In this document: positions 1-11,464 of the stretch, one piece after another
Layout: each line of letters opens with the position of its first letter
Position numbering within the stretch: the stretch's first letter is position 1
The notes under the pieces: model-generated
The model's input: only the letters and a program-made list of their open reading frames with translations
Databases searched by the model: none
Told to the model about the DNA's origin: nothing
Program-made: the position numbers and the translations under genes
Source: Gracilaria gracilis
Taxonomy: Eukaryota > Rhodophyta > Florideophyceae > Gracilariales > Gracilariaceae
DNA length: 64,000 nucleotides
Assembly: GCA_030374805.1 (NCBI GenBank)
Contig: JARGSG010000036.1
Location: 372,001 to 436,000 of the forward strand
Reading direction: 5' to 3'

Positions 1-1588
1 GAGAAACTCCACTCAGAAACACTTTTCACTACCCCACGTTCCTCCAAGTCCCGTCGCCCCTTCAACTCCGTCCGCACTTCCATCCTCAAACATTCAAACA
101 TCATCCTCTCCGCCATCGAAAAGCACTCCCCCGCAAACGGACTCCACATAGACTTCTCCACTTCCGACAACGATCAAACTCTCAACGGTTTCTTCACTGC
201 CGACGGCTTGCGTGGTATGCTCGAAGCAAAAGACTACCGCGCACTCGACATGGTCTTCCACTTCATCGTTGCCTTCTTCGACCGATGCTGTGACGAAGTC
301 GATTCAGCTCTCATCACTTCCGTCTTCTCCAAGTACTCAGGCCTCTTCCTTGCCTCCATGCGATACAAATACTTCACGGAATGGACCGACGACCGCCTCA
401 CCGACCTCCACAACCAAATCCGCTCCTTCAAGCGCACAGCCGTACTCGTGCCCGGCCTCCACCAAACTTCCAGCCTCGGAATCCTCAAGTTCCACCTCCT
501 CGACCACATTGTCGAGGACATTCGCCGCTTCGGAGGCCTCCAATTCAATGATGCCGGCATATTCGAGCACGCCCACACCCTCTTCAAGTCCCACTACTCC
601 AAAACCTCAAAGCGCAGGTCCACCGCACATCAAAAAACCATTCGTGCCATCCACCGCTCTAACGCCATCAAGGACTGGAACCCCGTCTCCACAAACCTTT
701 CTATAACCTCCTCCTCCCCTGGCCTCGCTTCCCCCCTCCAATCCCGAGAACCCGGTTTCGTCCGTGAGGGCAAACACATCTCCTTTGCTGACCTAATCAC
801 TGCCCACAAATTCATTCGCTCCACTCCTCACCTTTTTCACAAATCTGTTCAAGACCTCTTCCCCCCGCTACCGTATCCATTCTTGCACAATTCGGAAGAG
901 ACGCCTTCTCATCCTTTATCACCCTCTCTCTCGAAGTCCTACAACTAACTGACAACTCCCCCGCCCTCCGTCAGGCTCGACTCACCATATTCAACTCCGC
1001 TTACGTCGTCGGCGGTTACATCCCAACACTCGATAACTACATCACAGAACGAAACGAGTTCACCCTCCAGGATCCTCCTGTCGCTATCATTCAACGAATT
1101 TTTGCCACCTCCTCCTTCGGTCCATCCAAGTTCCCAAAGTTCTCCCACGTTCTCGTCGCCGGCTCCACCTCCCCCCCTCCACATCTATCGTCTGGGTCTG
1201 CAAACTCATCTCCCTTCTTCGTTTCGTCCTTCCTTCTTCAACTTCTTTTCCCAAGGAGTTCGTCTTCGCCCAGTTCATGGAACTCGTCCCACGCAGCGAC
1301 GACATCCATCTCACCCTCAACTGCGTTTGCCTCCGATTGGCAACAGACGACGAACATAACCACACCATCCACCCAGTTCCCATCTCTACCCACTCTACTT
1401 CCGATAACGTTTCCCCTTGGTATGGACTCATCCGCTCTTCCTCCATCCGTGGCTCCGTTCATGTTCTCCGCCAAAACTACCGCGCTCCTCCCTTTACTTC
1501 TCGTCTACACTGGCGCTTTCACCGATTCTATCTCAATCGGTTCTATCGAGACCCCACCGCCAAGCCTTATTTACCATGCAAGACGTAG
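1..1588 (+). pseudogene. 3' part of a DNA transposase-like gene, frameshifted
   Basis: The frame is already open at base 1, so the 5' part lies outside the window. It runs to a stop at 948. The protein-like sequence then continues in another frame from about 870 (QFGRDAFSSF), and again in a third frame from about 1180 to the TAG at 1586. The two switches fall at a C6 run (861-866) and a C7 run (about 1171-1177); one extra C in each would join the frames. The segment KFHLLDHIVEDIRRFGG followed by TSKRRST, and the later SPWYGLIRS and FYLNRFYRD, resemble the C-terminal parts of large cut-and-paste transposases of the TNP2/Plavaka or KDZ kind. I cannot choose between these families without the catalytic domain. 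It converges on the minus-strand gene ending at 1747 and could be the transposase of the neighbouring module. Confidence 0.5.
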
Positions 1589-1746
1589 CCTCTATTCCCT
1601 GTTAGCTTCAGCTTCATAAAAAGTTAAACCCGCTTCGTTTCAATTGGAAGGAGTGAAGATACGCATGACATGAGAAAGAAGAAGCATCTCTTCCCCATCC
1701 CACACATACCTCCACCCCTTCCCCCCCACTGCATTTCACCCTACCC

Positions 1747-4443
1747 TTAGTAGCCCGCCTTTTCCCTACCATCAACCCCTGTCCCTTCCCTGCGTTCCGC
1801 CCGGGGTGCCAACAACCGCCCGAAACTCGCGTCCTCCGGTCGACAGGCCGCTATGTAACAATCAAGAACTGCACCTAGTCTCCGTGTTAGTTTTGCCATA
1901 AAATAGTCCTCCCTCACAGCTAGGTATCTCTTCTCCCTCGATGGTACCCACAGCCCAACTGTAGCAGTTCTCCCAGAGTTTTCCGACACACACCTCGGAT
2001 CTCCATCCACAAACCCATCGTTCTCAAACTCCTCGGCATGCTCCTTCTGTAGCGATTGTCAGGCTACCCCCAGTATTCCTTCAACAGCCCGAGGTAGATA
2101 ATTTCCATACAAAGTACAGAACAAAACCTGTCTTTGCCCTCCACGTCCCACAACCTCGTTCATAGTTTTCACCACACAGTCAATCCAGGCGTCAAGTCGC
2201 GCAAGGTGCATCAGGGTCCCATCCACGTACTGCAGCTCACCGTTACTTAGCCTCTCCACTGCGTATCCCATATACTCCTCCAACACTGCCACGGCCATCC
2301 CATTCTTGAAGTACATATCTTCATCATCAACCTCCCATGGTGGCCCAACCGCACGAGACCCAGAATACGCAAGGTCTTCAAACCGGCTCGTTCTCCACGC
2401 ACACAACTCATTCCCCCCGCCCTCCTCCCTTCTCATCAGCTTCTTGCGCGCCTCCTTTATCTGCTGCTTTAGCTCTTCCCACAGCTCAGACCCCTCAGTA
2501 GGTTCTGCGCGTTTTGCAATCAAATCATCTCAAAGGATGGAGAATAACTTGTCGCGAGCCACCCGCTTCCGCACCCTAATCACATCGCTTAATGTCTGCT
2601 TCATCCGCTGCCTCAGACACTTGTCCATACTCACATTATCCACACACTTCTGTTTCCTTCCCACTTCTCGTATCGTCTCCCAAGTATCTCCCATTATTTC
2701 CGTCTCCACCCCATACTTCAATAGCACATCATTTCCTCCCTCCGTTGATGGCGTATACGCCCTCATCTCATATGCCACTTGATACGGGCACCGAGGTACC
2801 ATCTTCTTCTCCCCAACCACAAATATGCTGCCCTTCCTACTTTCTCCTACTGTCTCACTCCTATTCTTCCAGCTCCTACCAACGTTCTCCGTGTCAAAAC
2901 AGAGTTCCGACGCCTCCAACTTTGCATAGTGCAGAATCTTATCATATACAGCCCTTGCAAATCCGTAAAAACATTCTGGCACCTCTATTTCATATTTTAG
3001 ACGCCCCTTCACTTTCTTCCCACACCCCCTTCGCTTCCTACCCTTCACAGCCTCCCTTAAACTTTCAGTGAACACATTTTGCTGCTTCAGCTCCTCCCTC
3101 ACCCATTCCAATTCTTTCTCCGTGAGCTTCAAACTCACCATCATGGTATAGTGATCCTCCATCATATTTTCCAGCTTCCCTTTCAACGAGTTCACCCTTT
3201 CAACCAGTGCAGACCTTGGCAACACGCGTAAGTTCTCTTCATCTCCTTCTGCTATTCCTGTAGTTCCCAATTCCCTTGCTCCGTTCCTTTCTCCACGATC
3301 CCCAGAATCGTCGACTCCTGCTTCATGCACATCGTCCTCAATCCGAACGGCATTATGCCTTACACGTATTCTTTCAGGCGTTCGTACCGCGGTCTCTACA
3401 AAGTTCTCTCCAGTTCTCTGCCTGTTTCCGACAACGACATCTTTTCATTCGAATAGGCTCCCATCCACTGATATATTTTCTCTCACAATCTCATCCACTG
3501 ATCCATCACCACTACGTCCTACAACTCTTTCGGGCAAACTTTCTCGGAGCCATTCCATCCTCTCCACATTGGCGTGGCTCCCCATTCCATCGCCCACACG
3601 CCCAATTCGCCTCCCACTGTCCTCTGCGTTTCCATGCTCCCTCATATGCCTCATACCCCCCACTTCCTCTTCCTCCTGCATCGCAGTATGTCGCGGTTCA
3701 CCAGTTCTTTCTCTGCCCACCATTCGATTTCTCCTAACACCAACCACAACCTCCATGCTCTCGTTCCTCGCCTCCTGAACGCCTCCTCCTACTTCTCTTT
3801 CGCGACCCCTCCTCTCCCGAACGCCAACCCCAGCCACTCTCTCTCCCTCCTTCCCTCGAATATCACGGCTAACTATCCCACTAGTACTTCTTGCTATCGT
3901 CCTTCCCTCCGCCCCACTGCGACACTCCCCCCCATTCTCTATGACATCTCCACACTCGCCTTCTTCTACAACTTGCGTGGAGTCATCGCCCCTTCGCCAC
4001 CCACTTCTATCCCTACCGCCCCGCGCATCATCCCCCTGCCTTCCTCCCATCCCTCCCCTGATTTCCCCTCCTCCATTTCCCATCTCATGTGGAAGCAGAG
4101 TAGCTTGTGTTACCAAAGCACTTACCGTTCGCTCGGTTCGCTCCGTTCGATCCGCTCGCTCCCTTTGCTCGGTTCGCTCGGTTTGCTCCAAAGGTCGGCC
4201 TCCATCACGTGTCCCCGTGTTCTTCCTACCTTTCCCACGTAATCCGCTTCGAGGAGCGCGCGAATTACGCCCAATACCGCCCTCGCCATTTTCCACATCA
4301 CCGCTTCGAGGCGCACGCGTAGTACTACCCAAGCCATCCTCGTGACCCCGACCTACCACCTCTGCACGCGTTCGCCCTTTTGACGCGCGCCCGCTTACAT
4401 CCTCCGCATTCGCATTCGCACTTTTCGTTTTACGTTTCCCCAT
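1747..4443 (-). pseudogene. Large charged coiled-coil protein, one frame with three in-frame TGA stops
   Basis: An ATG at 4443 opens an 899-codon frame that ends at TAA 1747-1749. It is interrupted only by TGA at 3445, 2530 and 2059, and the sequence stays protein-like through all three. The N-terminal 340 residues are Arg/Glu/Gly-rich and repetitive, with a run of ERTE-type repeats (about 4126-4190) and two copies of RAPRSG. The middle, around residues 400-460, looks like a coiled coil (NSLKGKLENMMEDH, LTEKELEWVREELKQQN). The C-terminal third is more globular, with ECFYGFARAVYDKI and WIDCVVKTMNEVV. I recognise no family. Each TGA is one C-to-T step from CGA (Arg). It lies 489 bp downstream of the methyltransferase-SET gene on the same strand and may belong to the same mobile module. 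Confidence 0.5.
4126..4190. repeat. Short degenerate tandem repeat encoding Glu-Arg-Thr runs
   Basis: Ten-base units of the form CGCTCGGTTC / CGCTCCGTTC are repeated about six times. On the minus strand they encode TERTEQRERADRTERTERT inside the coiled-coil gene. It is a low-complexity expansion inside a coding frame. Confidence 0.7.
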
Positions 4444-4932
4444 ATGGAATCGAACGACGACGATGCGCCCGGCGGTGCGCTCTAGATGTTGTCGCCGCTC
4501 GCCGCAAGACGTGTTCGCCGCTCGACGTGATCGCAGGTCCCCCGTGAAACGCACACCTCCACTAGACGTGTGGTAGAAATATCGCACCGTTTCAGTACTT
4601 TTCGGAATCACTTTCCGAAAATTGGGACGGAAATTTACCTTCCTGTACGAAACCTCACTGCCCAAAACTGTTACACTTTCACATGATATTACATGTACTC
4701 CGTATCTTCTATTCTATGTGCTTGAACGTCAACCTACTCCCCCGAATCCTATCCCTATTTTCTTCACGTCACTTGATGATAAAAGTGGCGACACCCACTC
4801 ACTTGGGGGAGTTCTCGTCCTCCCCTGTGGAACACGAGAGTTAGAGAGAAAGCGTAATAAAATGTACACAATTCGATTTTACACATACTACGGTACATCT
4901 TGCGTTTCTATAAGTCATAAATCAATTGAGCT
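4444..4932. other. Intergenic, 489 bp between two minus-strand genes
   Basis: The frame of the downstream gene stays open back to about 4665, but the first good ATG is at 4443. Otherwise I see no gene, RNA or repeat. The AT-rich part at 4700-4930 could hold the terminator of the methyltransferase-SET gene and the promoter of the coiled-coil gene, but nothing specific can be pointed to. Confidence 0.4.
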
Positions 4933-7900
4933 CTAGTCGACTACCATAGGATTCGAAGACGTACCCCATGTGTATTCCATTCCATAATCTTCAAACAACT
5001 CTTCTCCCACTTCTACAACCCGAAGTGCCCGGACGGCAAGCATTCGGTATTCTCTTAATTGAAGTGGAGGTCGCCCAGTTCGTGGGGTTCGACTCACCGC
5101 CACATTGGCAGTCCGTCGCTGCTCCAAGCCGTCCTCCACTGCATCTCTATCTTTATTCCCTTCCATATTTTTTGGGTCGGTAAGTTTGCCCCCCCAACAA
5201 AAATGGAGCGGGGACAATCCATACAGGGACTGTAGGTACTTCTCCTCTCCATTCCGGTAGTTTCCGGAATACCTCGCCTCGCAGGCCAACCTCCATCGCA
5301 TAAGTTCGAAAACGTGCGGCGGTGGCTCCCAACAACCGTTTCCCATACTTCTTGTGTACCTCCTTCCTCTTCGTTAAGTCATGGTACACTAGAGTTCCGT
5401 AAAAGAAACATATCTTTTCGTTCTTCATGAAACTACGCGTAGTAGACACTACCACTCCTGCGTCATGGTGACGAATCGACGACTTCCCAATGCGACAACC
5501 ACACGTAGTGGCCTCCAGTGCCAACATCGCGTTCCAATCCAGGAGACCCATTTTCCCTTGCAACGTTTTCGGCCACTCATGCAGCGCTTTGCGCCTGGCG
5601 ATCATGGCCATGCCCTCCTCCTGCCACATCGATGCCAGGAAGTCTGCAATATACGGTAGGAACTTCTGATACTGTGGGAAGCCGGATGGAGCCTTCCATG
5701 ATCGTGAAGGACGAGCGTTTCACTTGGGAAATAAGTCCATCACGCGATTTACAGAGTTTCGGACCTCTTGCGTAACTTGAATATCCGTCTCATTATCGCG
5801 CATGCACATCGCGAACTGAACAATTGCCGCGTGTTTAGCATGCGCAAAACAGTCAGGGTCTAGCTCACAACCAATAAACATCCGATGACGTTGTAACTCC
5901 ATGCATGCCATGGCAGTCGAGAAAGATCCCGCGAACAAGTCCACCACTGTATCACCTGGCTGCAAAAATCTGCTGATCAGCTCCTTCAACAACGCGCAAG
6001 GTTTTTGTTCCGACTTCACCTTTTGCAACATGTAGCCCCCACCCTCCTTCTTTCTTTTCCATTGAAGAGTCTCCCCATTGGACATGGGCGGTACCTGGTC
6101 AATAACACTGTGGTACCCTGGATACCTCGACTGCACGTAGTTGAAGTTCTCATAGTTCACCATCGCATGCTGCTTTGCATAAGCGAGGCCACTTCGAACA
6201 GCATGTATTGCATACTCCGTGGCAGGGACCAAGGAGCAGGACCTGCGTCCCGGGTTTCGCATGGGGTGGCCTTGCGACCGTATAAAATGAATTGGGACCT
6301 GGTCCACAACAAACGATCGCCTCGGAACCCCTTGCTCGTCCTTTGCTCCAATAAGGGAAAGCATCGTCGTCCACTGGTTCACCTGTTCCAATGCACAGAA
6401 GGTAACGAAATGACCCCCCGGGCGTAGCAGCCTTGATATAAGCTTTGCCGCCTTCTTCATATGCTCAGCGCTCAGCATATCGTACCAACTGTTCTCCCGG
6501 TTCTTATCGACCCTTATGTTGTATGGTGGGTCCATAAGAACCAGTTGAACTTTCCCCTATGGAGAGACTCTGTTGTTTCGCAGAGTCTAGTCCGTTTCCA
6601 TCATATCCTCGAACCCACAATTATACATTCGAAAGTATTTCTCCATCTCTAGTTCACAACTTTGGAATGCCATTTTATCTTCCAACGAGGAAATGGCAGG
6701 AGGAGGCCGTATGTGAGCGTCGGACGACTGTTCATCAACATTTTCATTCCCACTCTCACCCACTACATCCATTCCACTTCCGCCATTTCCATCCCCTCCT
6801 TTTTTCCCCTCCGAAGGATTCCTCCTTTCCAACTGCTTATCGTCATCATCATGAATTTCGATGGCAGGCTCCGGTTTTGATATTGGCGTGAGAGGTATAT
6901 CAGGGACCCTGAGTGTTTCTTTGATTTTCAAAGGGCTAATGGTTTCCAAGAGGGAGGACCTAAGCGAGTTAGAGAAACAATCAAATCTCTGAGCAAAGGC
7001 TCTTGACGGGTCCCTGTGAAACGTCTTTAGAACGGCCCATCGTCCAGATTCTGATATTTTTTACAACTGCTCGTTCACAAAAACCTTGTTCAGATCAGAA
7101 ATGAACTTTTTCGCAAGCGTTCGGAGGGCCACATCAATTTCCTCCGGAAGATTCCATGCCCACGGTTGTACCTCGTCTTCCCGAAGAGTTTGCGTGTTGC
7201 TCGGTCGCAAGCGATGGTCGTTTTCCTTGTGCAGGAACCCCTCGGATCGCGTTTCAATGGGTTTAAACTGCATGTCATCGTAGACGAGCAAGAACAAAGG
7301 GAGAACCATGACCTCAGCGCTAGGGAATCCCAGAAATTGGGAGAAACAATCTCAGGCCTTTGTTACCAGCTGCACACCAAAACCCGCACGCTGAGCTTGG
7401 AGATTTTTCGATATTTGCACATTCCCAAAAGGGGTGGAATATCCCTTCTCCCTTTTACGCCTCTTATGGCTCCGAAGGCGCTTTTCCATAAATACGGTTT
7501 GAATAAGGGAAAGAAAGAGAACTCTCTGGAAATGTGTAGCGATGCTCGTACCGAAAGGGGGAACTATCCGGCCCACACGCCTGGGAGCTATACTCATGAA
7601 CTTGAAGAATTCGGGGAACGTCACATTCTTCGGTATTCCTTGAGAGTCTACTCTGCTATAAGCATTCCAAAAATCCCTCACACGCCTGTCTCTGTCTCCG
7701 TCCACGATGTCAAGCAACTTCGTCGATAGATACAGCTGACAATACGAACCCTTCCCACACACAGCCTTGAGCTCATCGTCGCTGTATGACGGGTGAGTGG
7801 GTCCGAGAAGGATAGAGAAGTACTTCTTGGCAACGTCTAGGACAGTGCGATTCTTGATGATGTATTGAACGAATTTGCTGTGTCCCACTTTTCTACGTCC

Positions 7901-8050
7901 GTCTTCCTCTCGCATCGTCGACGCATAGTGATCACAGATGAAGAGACACGCGGTGAGAAGCTCATCCACAGAACCGAACATTTTTCCAACCTTCATGTAG
8001 GATGTCGGCGGTGACGGTGACTTAGACCTGGATGTGGTTGCGGCACCCAT
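4933..8050 (-). pseudogene. Fused amino-DNA methyltransferase (beta class) and SET-domain protein, with premature stops
   Basis: An ATG at 8050 starts a frame that stays protein-like to 4933, about 1,039 codons. It is broken by TGA 7352, TAA 7061, TAG 6587, TAG 6557, TGA 5720 and a frame change at a C7 run (5189-5195). Residues 1-490 are unrecognised, with an acidic stretch near 400. Residues about 500-780 are a DNA methyltransferase: motif IV KVQLVLMDPPYN (residue 507 on), then a target-recognition-like middle, then motifs X and I late (LLKELISRFLQPGDTVVDLFAG, around residue 690-710). That order is the beta class. DPPY usually marks N6-adenine enzymes and SPPY N4-cytosine enzymes. Motif I reads FAGSFST where FAGSGTT is usual. 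Residues about 810-1,039 look like a SET domain: VVVSTTRSFMKNEKICFFYG, then VRALRVVEVGEELFEDYG. A linked DNA and histone methylation role is inferred. As read it cannot give one protein; it may instead be two genes decayed together. Confidence 0.6.
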
Positions 8051-9112
8051 TTTAAACAATAACGGGGGGCTGTATTATGAACTCGGAAGGAGAACGGGAG
8101 CGAGCGTGAGAAAACAGATGATTGACGTCGGCAGCGGACGGCAAGGGCGAACGGACGGAAGCTGACGAGAGACGGTAGCGAACGAGAGATGAGTGCGGAT
8201 GGTAGATGGGAGCGGACGGCAGACGGCTGCGGAATTAGCGATGTGGAGGAGAAGTTCAGACGCCAAATTGGTACCACAACTCTAAAGTAGATGAGTAGAA
8301 GGGAATTGGGCGATGTTAGAGGGGCTTATGCGGTGATAAACAGTTGTAAGAGAAGGCAGGGATGAGAGGGGGCTGCGGTAATTCCTAGATATGGAAGTAT
8401 AGGCGAAGTTATAACTTACGGCTCTCCGGACAGCGGTCCGTGGTGCAGTGGCGCTCCATCACGGCTCTGATGAAGTGCCACTCGAGGCGGCGGTCTGCTT
8501 TCCATGCGCCGTGGGAGAAAAAGTAAAACAAAATTTAATTTTTCGGACAGCGGTCTGGGGTAGAGTGGCGCTTCATCACGGCACTGATGAAGCGCCACTC
8601 CACCCCGGACCGCTGTCCGTAAAATTAATTTTTTTTGCCGTGGACAGCCGTCCGGGGTTTCGTCCAACTTCTTCCGTCACAGCACGTGGACAGCCGTCTG
8701 AGGTGTCGTCCAACTTCATCGGCCACTGCGCATTGACAGCGGTCCGGGGTGGTTTGGCGCTTCATCAGGGCACTGATGAAGCGCCACTCCACCCCGGACT
8801 GCTGTCCATGCAGAAAACTTAATGGACGCAATTCATTTTTTTCCACTTCAAAACTGGGTGCCTTTATTCTATAGCTATGCGTACGTAGTAGTTATGAAGA
8901 TCATTAAACTTTCTAAATAAAGCGATAGTGAATTCTAAAAAGTCAAATACGGAACCCCTTGAGTTCAATCCTATATTGAGCGGGCGCAGTGTTCGGTCAG
9001 GAAGTGAAGGCAACGAACGTGATTGAGAAGGTTACGTTCACTATACGTTCTCGCGAGCATTCTCGACGGTCGTAATCCGCGTTTCGAATTGGTTGAACCC
9101 TTTGTATCCAAC
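8051..9112. promoter_or_regulatory. 1.06-kb intergenic region between divergent genes
   Basis: It separates the minus-strand methyltransferase-SET gene from the plus-strand ParB-like gene, so both promoters should lie here. The part next to the methyltransferase start (8090-8230) is rich in GGACGG and GCGGACGG words. The middle (8426-8808) holds the hairpin array listed separately. The part next to the ParB-like gene (8815-9000) is AT-rich with no clear signal. Promoter function is inferred from gene orientation only. Confidence 0.45.
8426..8808. repeat. Array of three imperfect hairpins with related half-units
   Basis: The best hairpin is 8544-8619: arms starting CGGACAGCGGTC and running to CTTCATCA, a six-base loop, then the complement back to CGCTGTCCG. 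I count two mismatches over about 35 paired bases, and the AT-rich flanks (TTAATTTTT / AAAATTAA) extend the pairing. A second hairpin is at about 8735-8807 (same CTTCATCA...TGATGAAG centre) and a more degenerate third at about 8426-8498. Two lone half-units (GGACAGCCGTC) lie between them at 8642 and 8688. This may be nested foldback/MITE copies or a cluster of protein-binding sites. Confidence 0.75.
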
Positions 9113-11464
9113 ATGGCGCCTCTGAACCATAAAAGGGGGCGGGAGTCAGCGCGATCGAAGAGGAACAGCGAGGGGTCAGAAATGGAGCCGTTTACGCGAG
9201 GAAGAGGAAAGGCGAAGGTCTCCACGCCTCGTAGGCTGACATCGCGTTCCGGGCGGGGAACACCGCGCGCAATGAAGAAGAAGACGAGTACTTCCATGCC
9301 ACACAAGGTAAAAGGTGGCGACTCTGTATCTTTGTTCATCAGCCTTGGAAAGGACAAGAACAGGGTTGAACTTAGTACTGCGGAAGTACGTGGCGTGGGG
9401 CCTGCTGGTGGTACCGGGAAGGGGCTCTGCCGTTCGATGCATGGCCATCTTCTAAGCGCCACTGCCTTAGAGGGTGGGGATTTGGTGGTTATTTGGAGGA
9501 CGAATATTTCAAGTCATCTAGACGCGAAGTACCCTTACCGTTTCCAAAGTTCGGAGGAACCCCCAAGTAAGCTCGCCAAATTGTTATCAGCTGGGTTGTA
9601 TGCCTGGGATACGACGATGATGGCCTCAATTGAGATTCCGCAGGATCCCACTTCGCACCCCACTTTGCACCCCACTCCGCACCCTGGGGCCGGGAAGTCG
9701 TCCACCTCTCAGCCTGAGAGTGAAGATGTTGAGGAGGTCAAGAAATCGGCTGAGCAGTTCTCTAAAACCGCCAAACTGCAGTCTCCACCAACGAGAGGAG
9801 GAGAAAGAAGAGGTTCTAAAGGGATGAAGAAACCGGTGGGAGCAATTGAGACGGTTAACATCGTGGATGACTCCGATGACGATGTTGTGGAGGTCATTGG
9901 GACTACTAAGGCTTCCCTGGGTGGAACTGAGGGGGATTTGTTCGATGAAGGAGATAAAGTTCCGTCGGATGAGGTGGACACCACGCTGCCGCTACCGAAG
10001 ATATCCCCCGCCGACTATGATCAGCAGCGGTTGACGACGGATATAGAGATGATTGAAATCCCGAAGAAGACGGTTCGCAGTGTGAATCTGGCGCACAAGG
10101 AGGCCACGAAGATGAAGTGCCGCCACTTTGGATGGCTTCCCTCCGCCGGTTCGATTGCCGTTACACTTATAGGCGATTTGGATGCGAGTGACATCGTTGA
10201 CGGGAGACTTGTGGTGCCTGTAACACTTATAGACGGATATCACCGATTTCTTGTGTTACAGGACCTGCATGAGGAAGGAGGGAAATGGGAGGATATAGTG
10301 AAGTCTCTGGATGTTGTGTTACGGAGGAGGAAGGATGGTAATTCGATGGTCATGAATGAAGTGCTAGGACTTGGCAATCTCCTGAACGAGATGAGCTCCA
10401 ATTTTCTGAAGATGTCTTTCGCAGACAAGCTTCGCAGCACGGTGTCCTTCGTTGATAACATCATTGACGAAGGAGAAGTGGATGTGAAGAAGGGCACGCC
10501 CAAACAGATAGCGGGCGCGTTGAAAAGAAGTGGGGTTATCGGGGACTATAGTATGCGTCACTTGAATCGCTATGCGGCACTGGCTCTGAAGTTTGTGCAA
10601 AGCGAGAGGCTCCTCCAATTCTTTGAGAAGACGTGTGAGGAGGGGCCGCCGCTGATGCTCACACATATATCCAGTGACCTCCTTATGGGACTCGCAGATG
10701 GAGAATTCCGTTTCGTCGTCCGTTGCTTGCAATGGCATGTGCGACTGAGAATGTTCTCTGCAGGGAGGACGGGCCGTTTTGAGGATATGAGGAAGCACTT
10801 CTTTCAGTGTGCAATTGGTATGTTTAAGCTTTGCGACATGACTGCCAAGAAGAAGAAGAAGACAGTTGAGGAAGTGATGCAGACGGTTCTCAAGATTGGA
10901 AGAAAGGGGCTATCTGTCTTGAAATATCTCGGGAAGCAAACAGCCAAAATGGAGCTCGCGGGAGCAAAGCGTTTGTGGGACGGGATGGTGTCTAGGAGTG
11001 TAAAGACTGCAGGTAACAAGCTGGAACAACACTTTAAAGTACTGCTGCGAAGTTCAGAGGAGAAGGGCGTTGTAGAGGAGGTTATTGAAGAGGTTGTGGA
11101 ACCAGGGGGGACGGCCAGGGCTCCATCTGCTGAGTTGGAGAACGATCCCATGGTGCTGGAAAACCCTGAACCAGAACCACCGATGTTAAGACGTAGCACA
11201 AGAGGTAAGGTGTTTCCGGGTCACTTGAGAGAAGAGGAGGTTGGACGGGTTGTGGGGAAAAAGAGGAAAACGGGGAAGAGAACTTCTGTGGTGCTTACTG
11301 ACGACGAGGATGAAGATGATGTGCAACCTGCCCCGAAGCGAAGAAGGAAGGGTACGGTGAACACATCTTGTGTGGACGTACCTTTGGAGGTTGTTAACCT
11401 GTTCAGGAAATTGACGAGGACTGCATTGAAGAAGTTCTTTAAGAAGCAGAAAAAATCAATGTGA
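9113..11464 (+). CDS. ParB-like domain protein with nuclear-protein features
   Basis: An intact 783-residue frame from the first good ATG (9113) to TGA 11462-11464; the frame is open further upstream but without an ATG. Around residues 330-450 it resembles a ParB/sulfiredoxin-type domain: GRLVVPVTLIDGYHRFLVLQDL matches the 'give-identity-then-DGxHR' core, followed by a region like the ParB helical part. The N-terminal 100 residues are basic. Residues about 248-263 (VNIVDDSDDDVVEVIG) have the hydrophobic-plus-acidic form of a SUMO-interacting motif. The C-terminus has clusters like nuclear-localisation signals (KKRKTGKR, PKRRRKG). In bacteria ParB binds parS sites and hydrolyses CTP; in phages and plasmids ParB-like folds are also nucleases. 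A role at DNA is plausible and the exact activity is unknown. The next gene's ATG overlaps this stop (TGATG). Confidence 0.6.
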   Translation: MAPLNHKRGRESARSKRNSEGSEMEPFTRGRGKAKVSTPRRLTSRSGRGTPRAMKKKTSTSMPHKVKGGDSVSLFISLGKDKNRVELSTAEVRGVGPAGGTGKGLCRSMHGHLLSATALEGGDLVVIWRTNISSHLDAKYPYRFQSSEEPPSKLAKLLSAGLYAWDTTMMASIEIPQDPTSHPTLHPTPHPGAGKSSTSQPESEDVEEVKKSAEQFSKTAKLQSPPTRGGERRGSKGMKKPVGAIETVNIVDDSDDDVVEVIGTTKASLGGTEGDLFDEGDKVPSDEVDTTLPLPKISPADYDQQRLTTDIEMIEIPKKTVRSVNLAHKEATKMKCRHFGWLPSAGSIAVTLIGDLDASDIVDGRLVVPVTLIDGYHRFLVLQDLHEEGGKWEDIVKSLDVVLRRRKDGNSMVMNEVLGLGNLLNEMSSNFLKMSFADKLRSTVSFVDNIIDEGEVDVKKGTPKQIAGALKRSGVIGDYSMRHLNRYAALALKFVQSERLLQFFEKTCEEGPPLMLTHISSDLLMGLADGEFRFVVRCLQWHVRLRMFSAGRTGRFEDMRKHFFQCAIGMFKLCDMTAKKKKKTVEEVMQTVLKIGRKGLSVLKYLGKQTAKMELAGAKRLWDGMVSRSVKTAGNKLEQHFKVLLRSSEEKGVVEEVIEEVVEPGGTARAPSAELENDPMVLENPEPEPPMLRRSTRGKVFPGHLREEEVGRVVGKKRKTGKRTSVVLTDDEDEDDVQPAPKRRRKGTVNTSCVDVPLEVVNLFRKLTRTALKKFFKKQKKSM

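Noticed and set aside
212-706. Overlapping frames at the window start (plus 212-706, minus 234-594)
   Set aside because: They are biased-composition shadows of the frame open from base 1, which alone has family-like motifs.
2059-3447. Selenocysteine read-through at the three TGA codons of the coiled-coil gene
   Set aside because: No Cys-like redox motif surrounds them, no selenoprotein homologue is evident, and the same kind of stops occur in transposon genes.
8544-8619. Hairpin as a bacterial-type terminator
   Set aside because: It lies between divergent genes in a eukaryotic context and has related copies beside it; repeat or binding-site explanations fit better.
8426-8808. CRISPR array
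   Set aside because: The repeated units are palindromic, irregularly spaced and without unique spacers of constant length.
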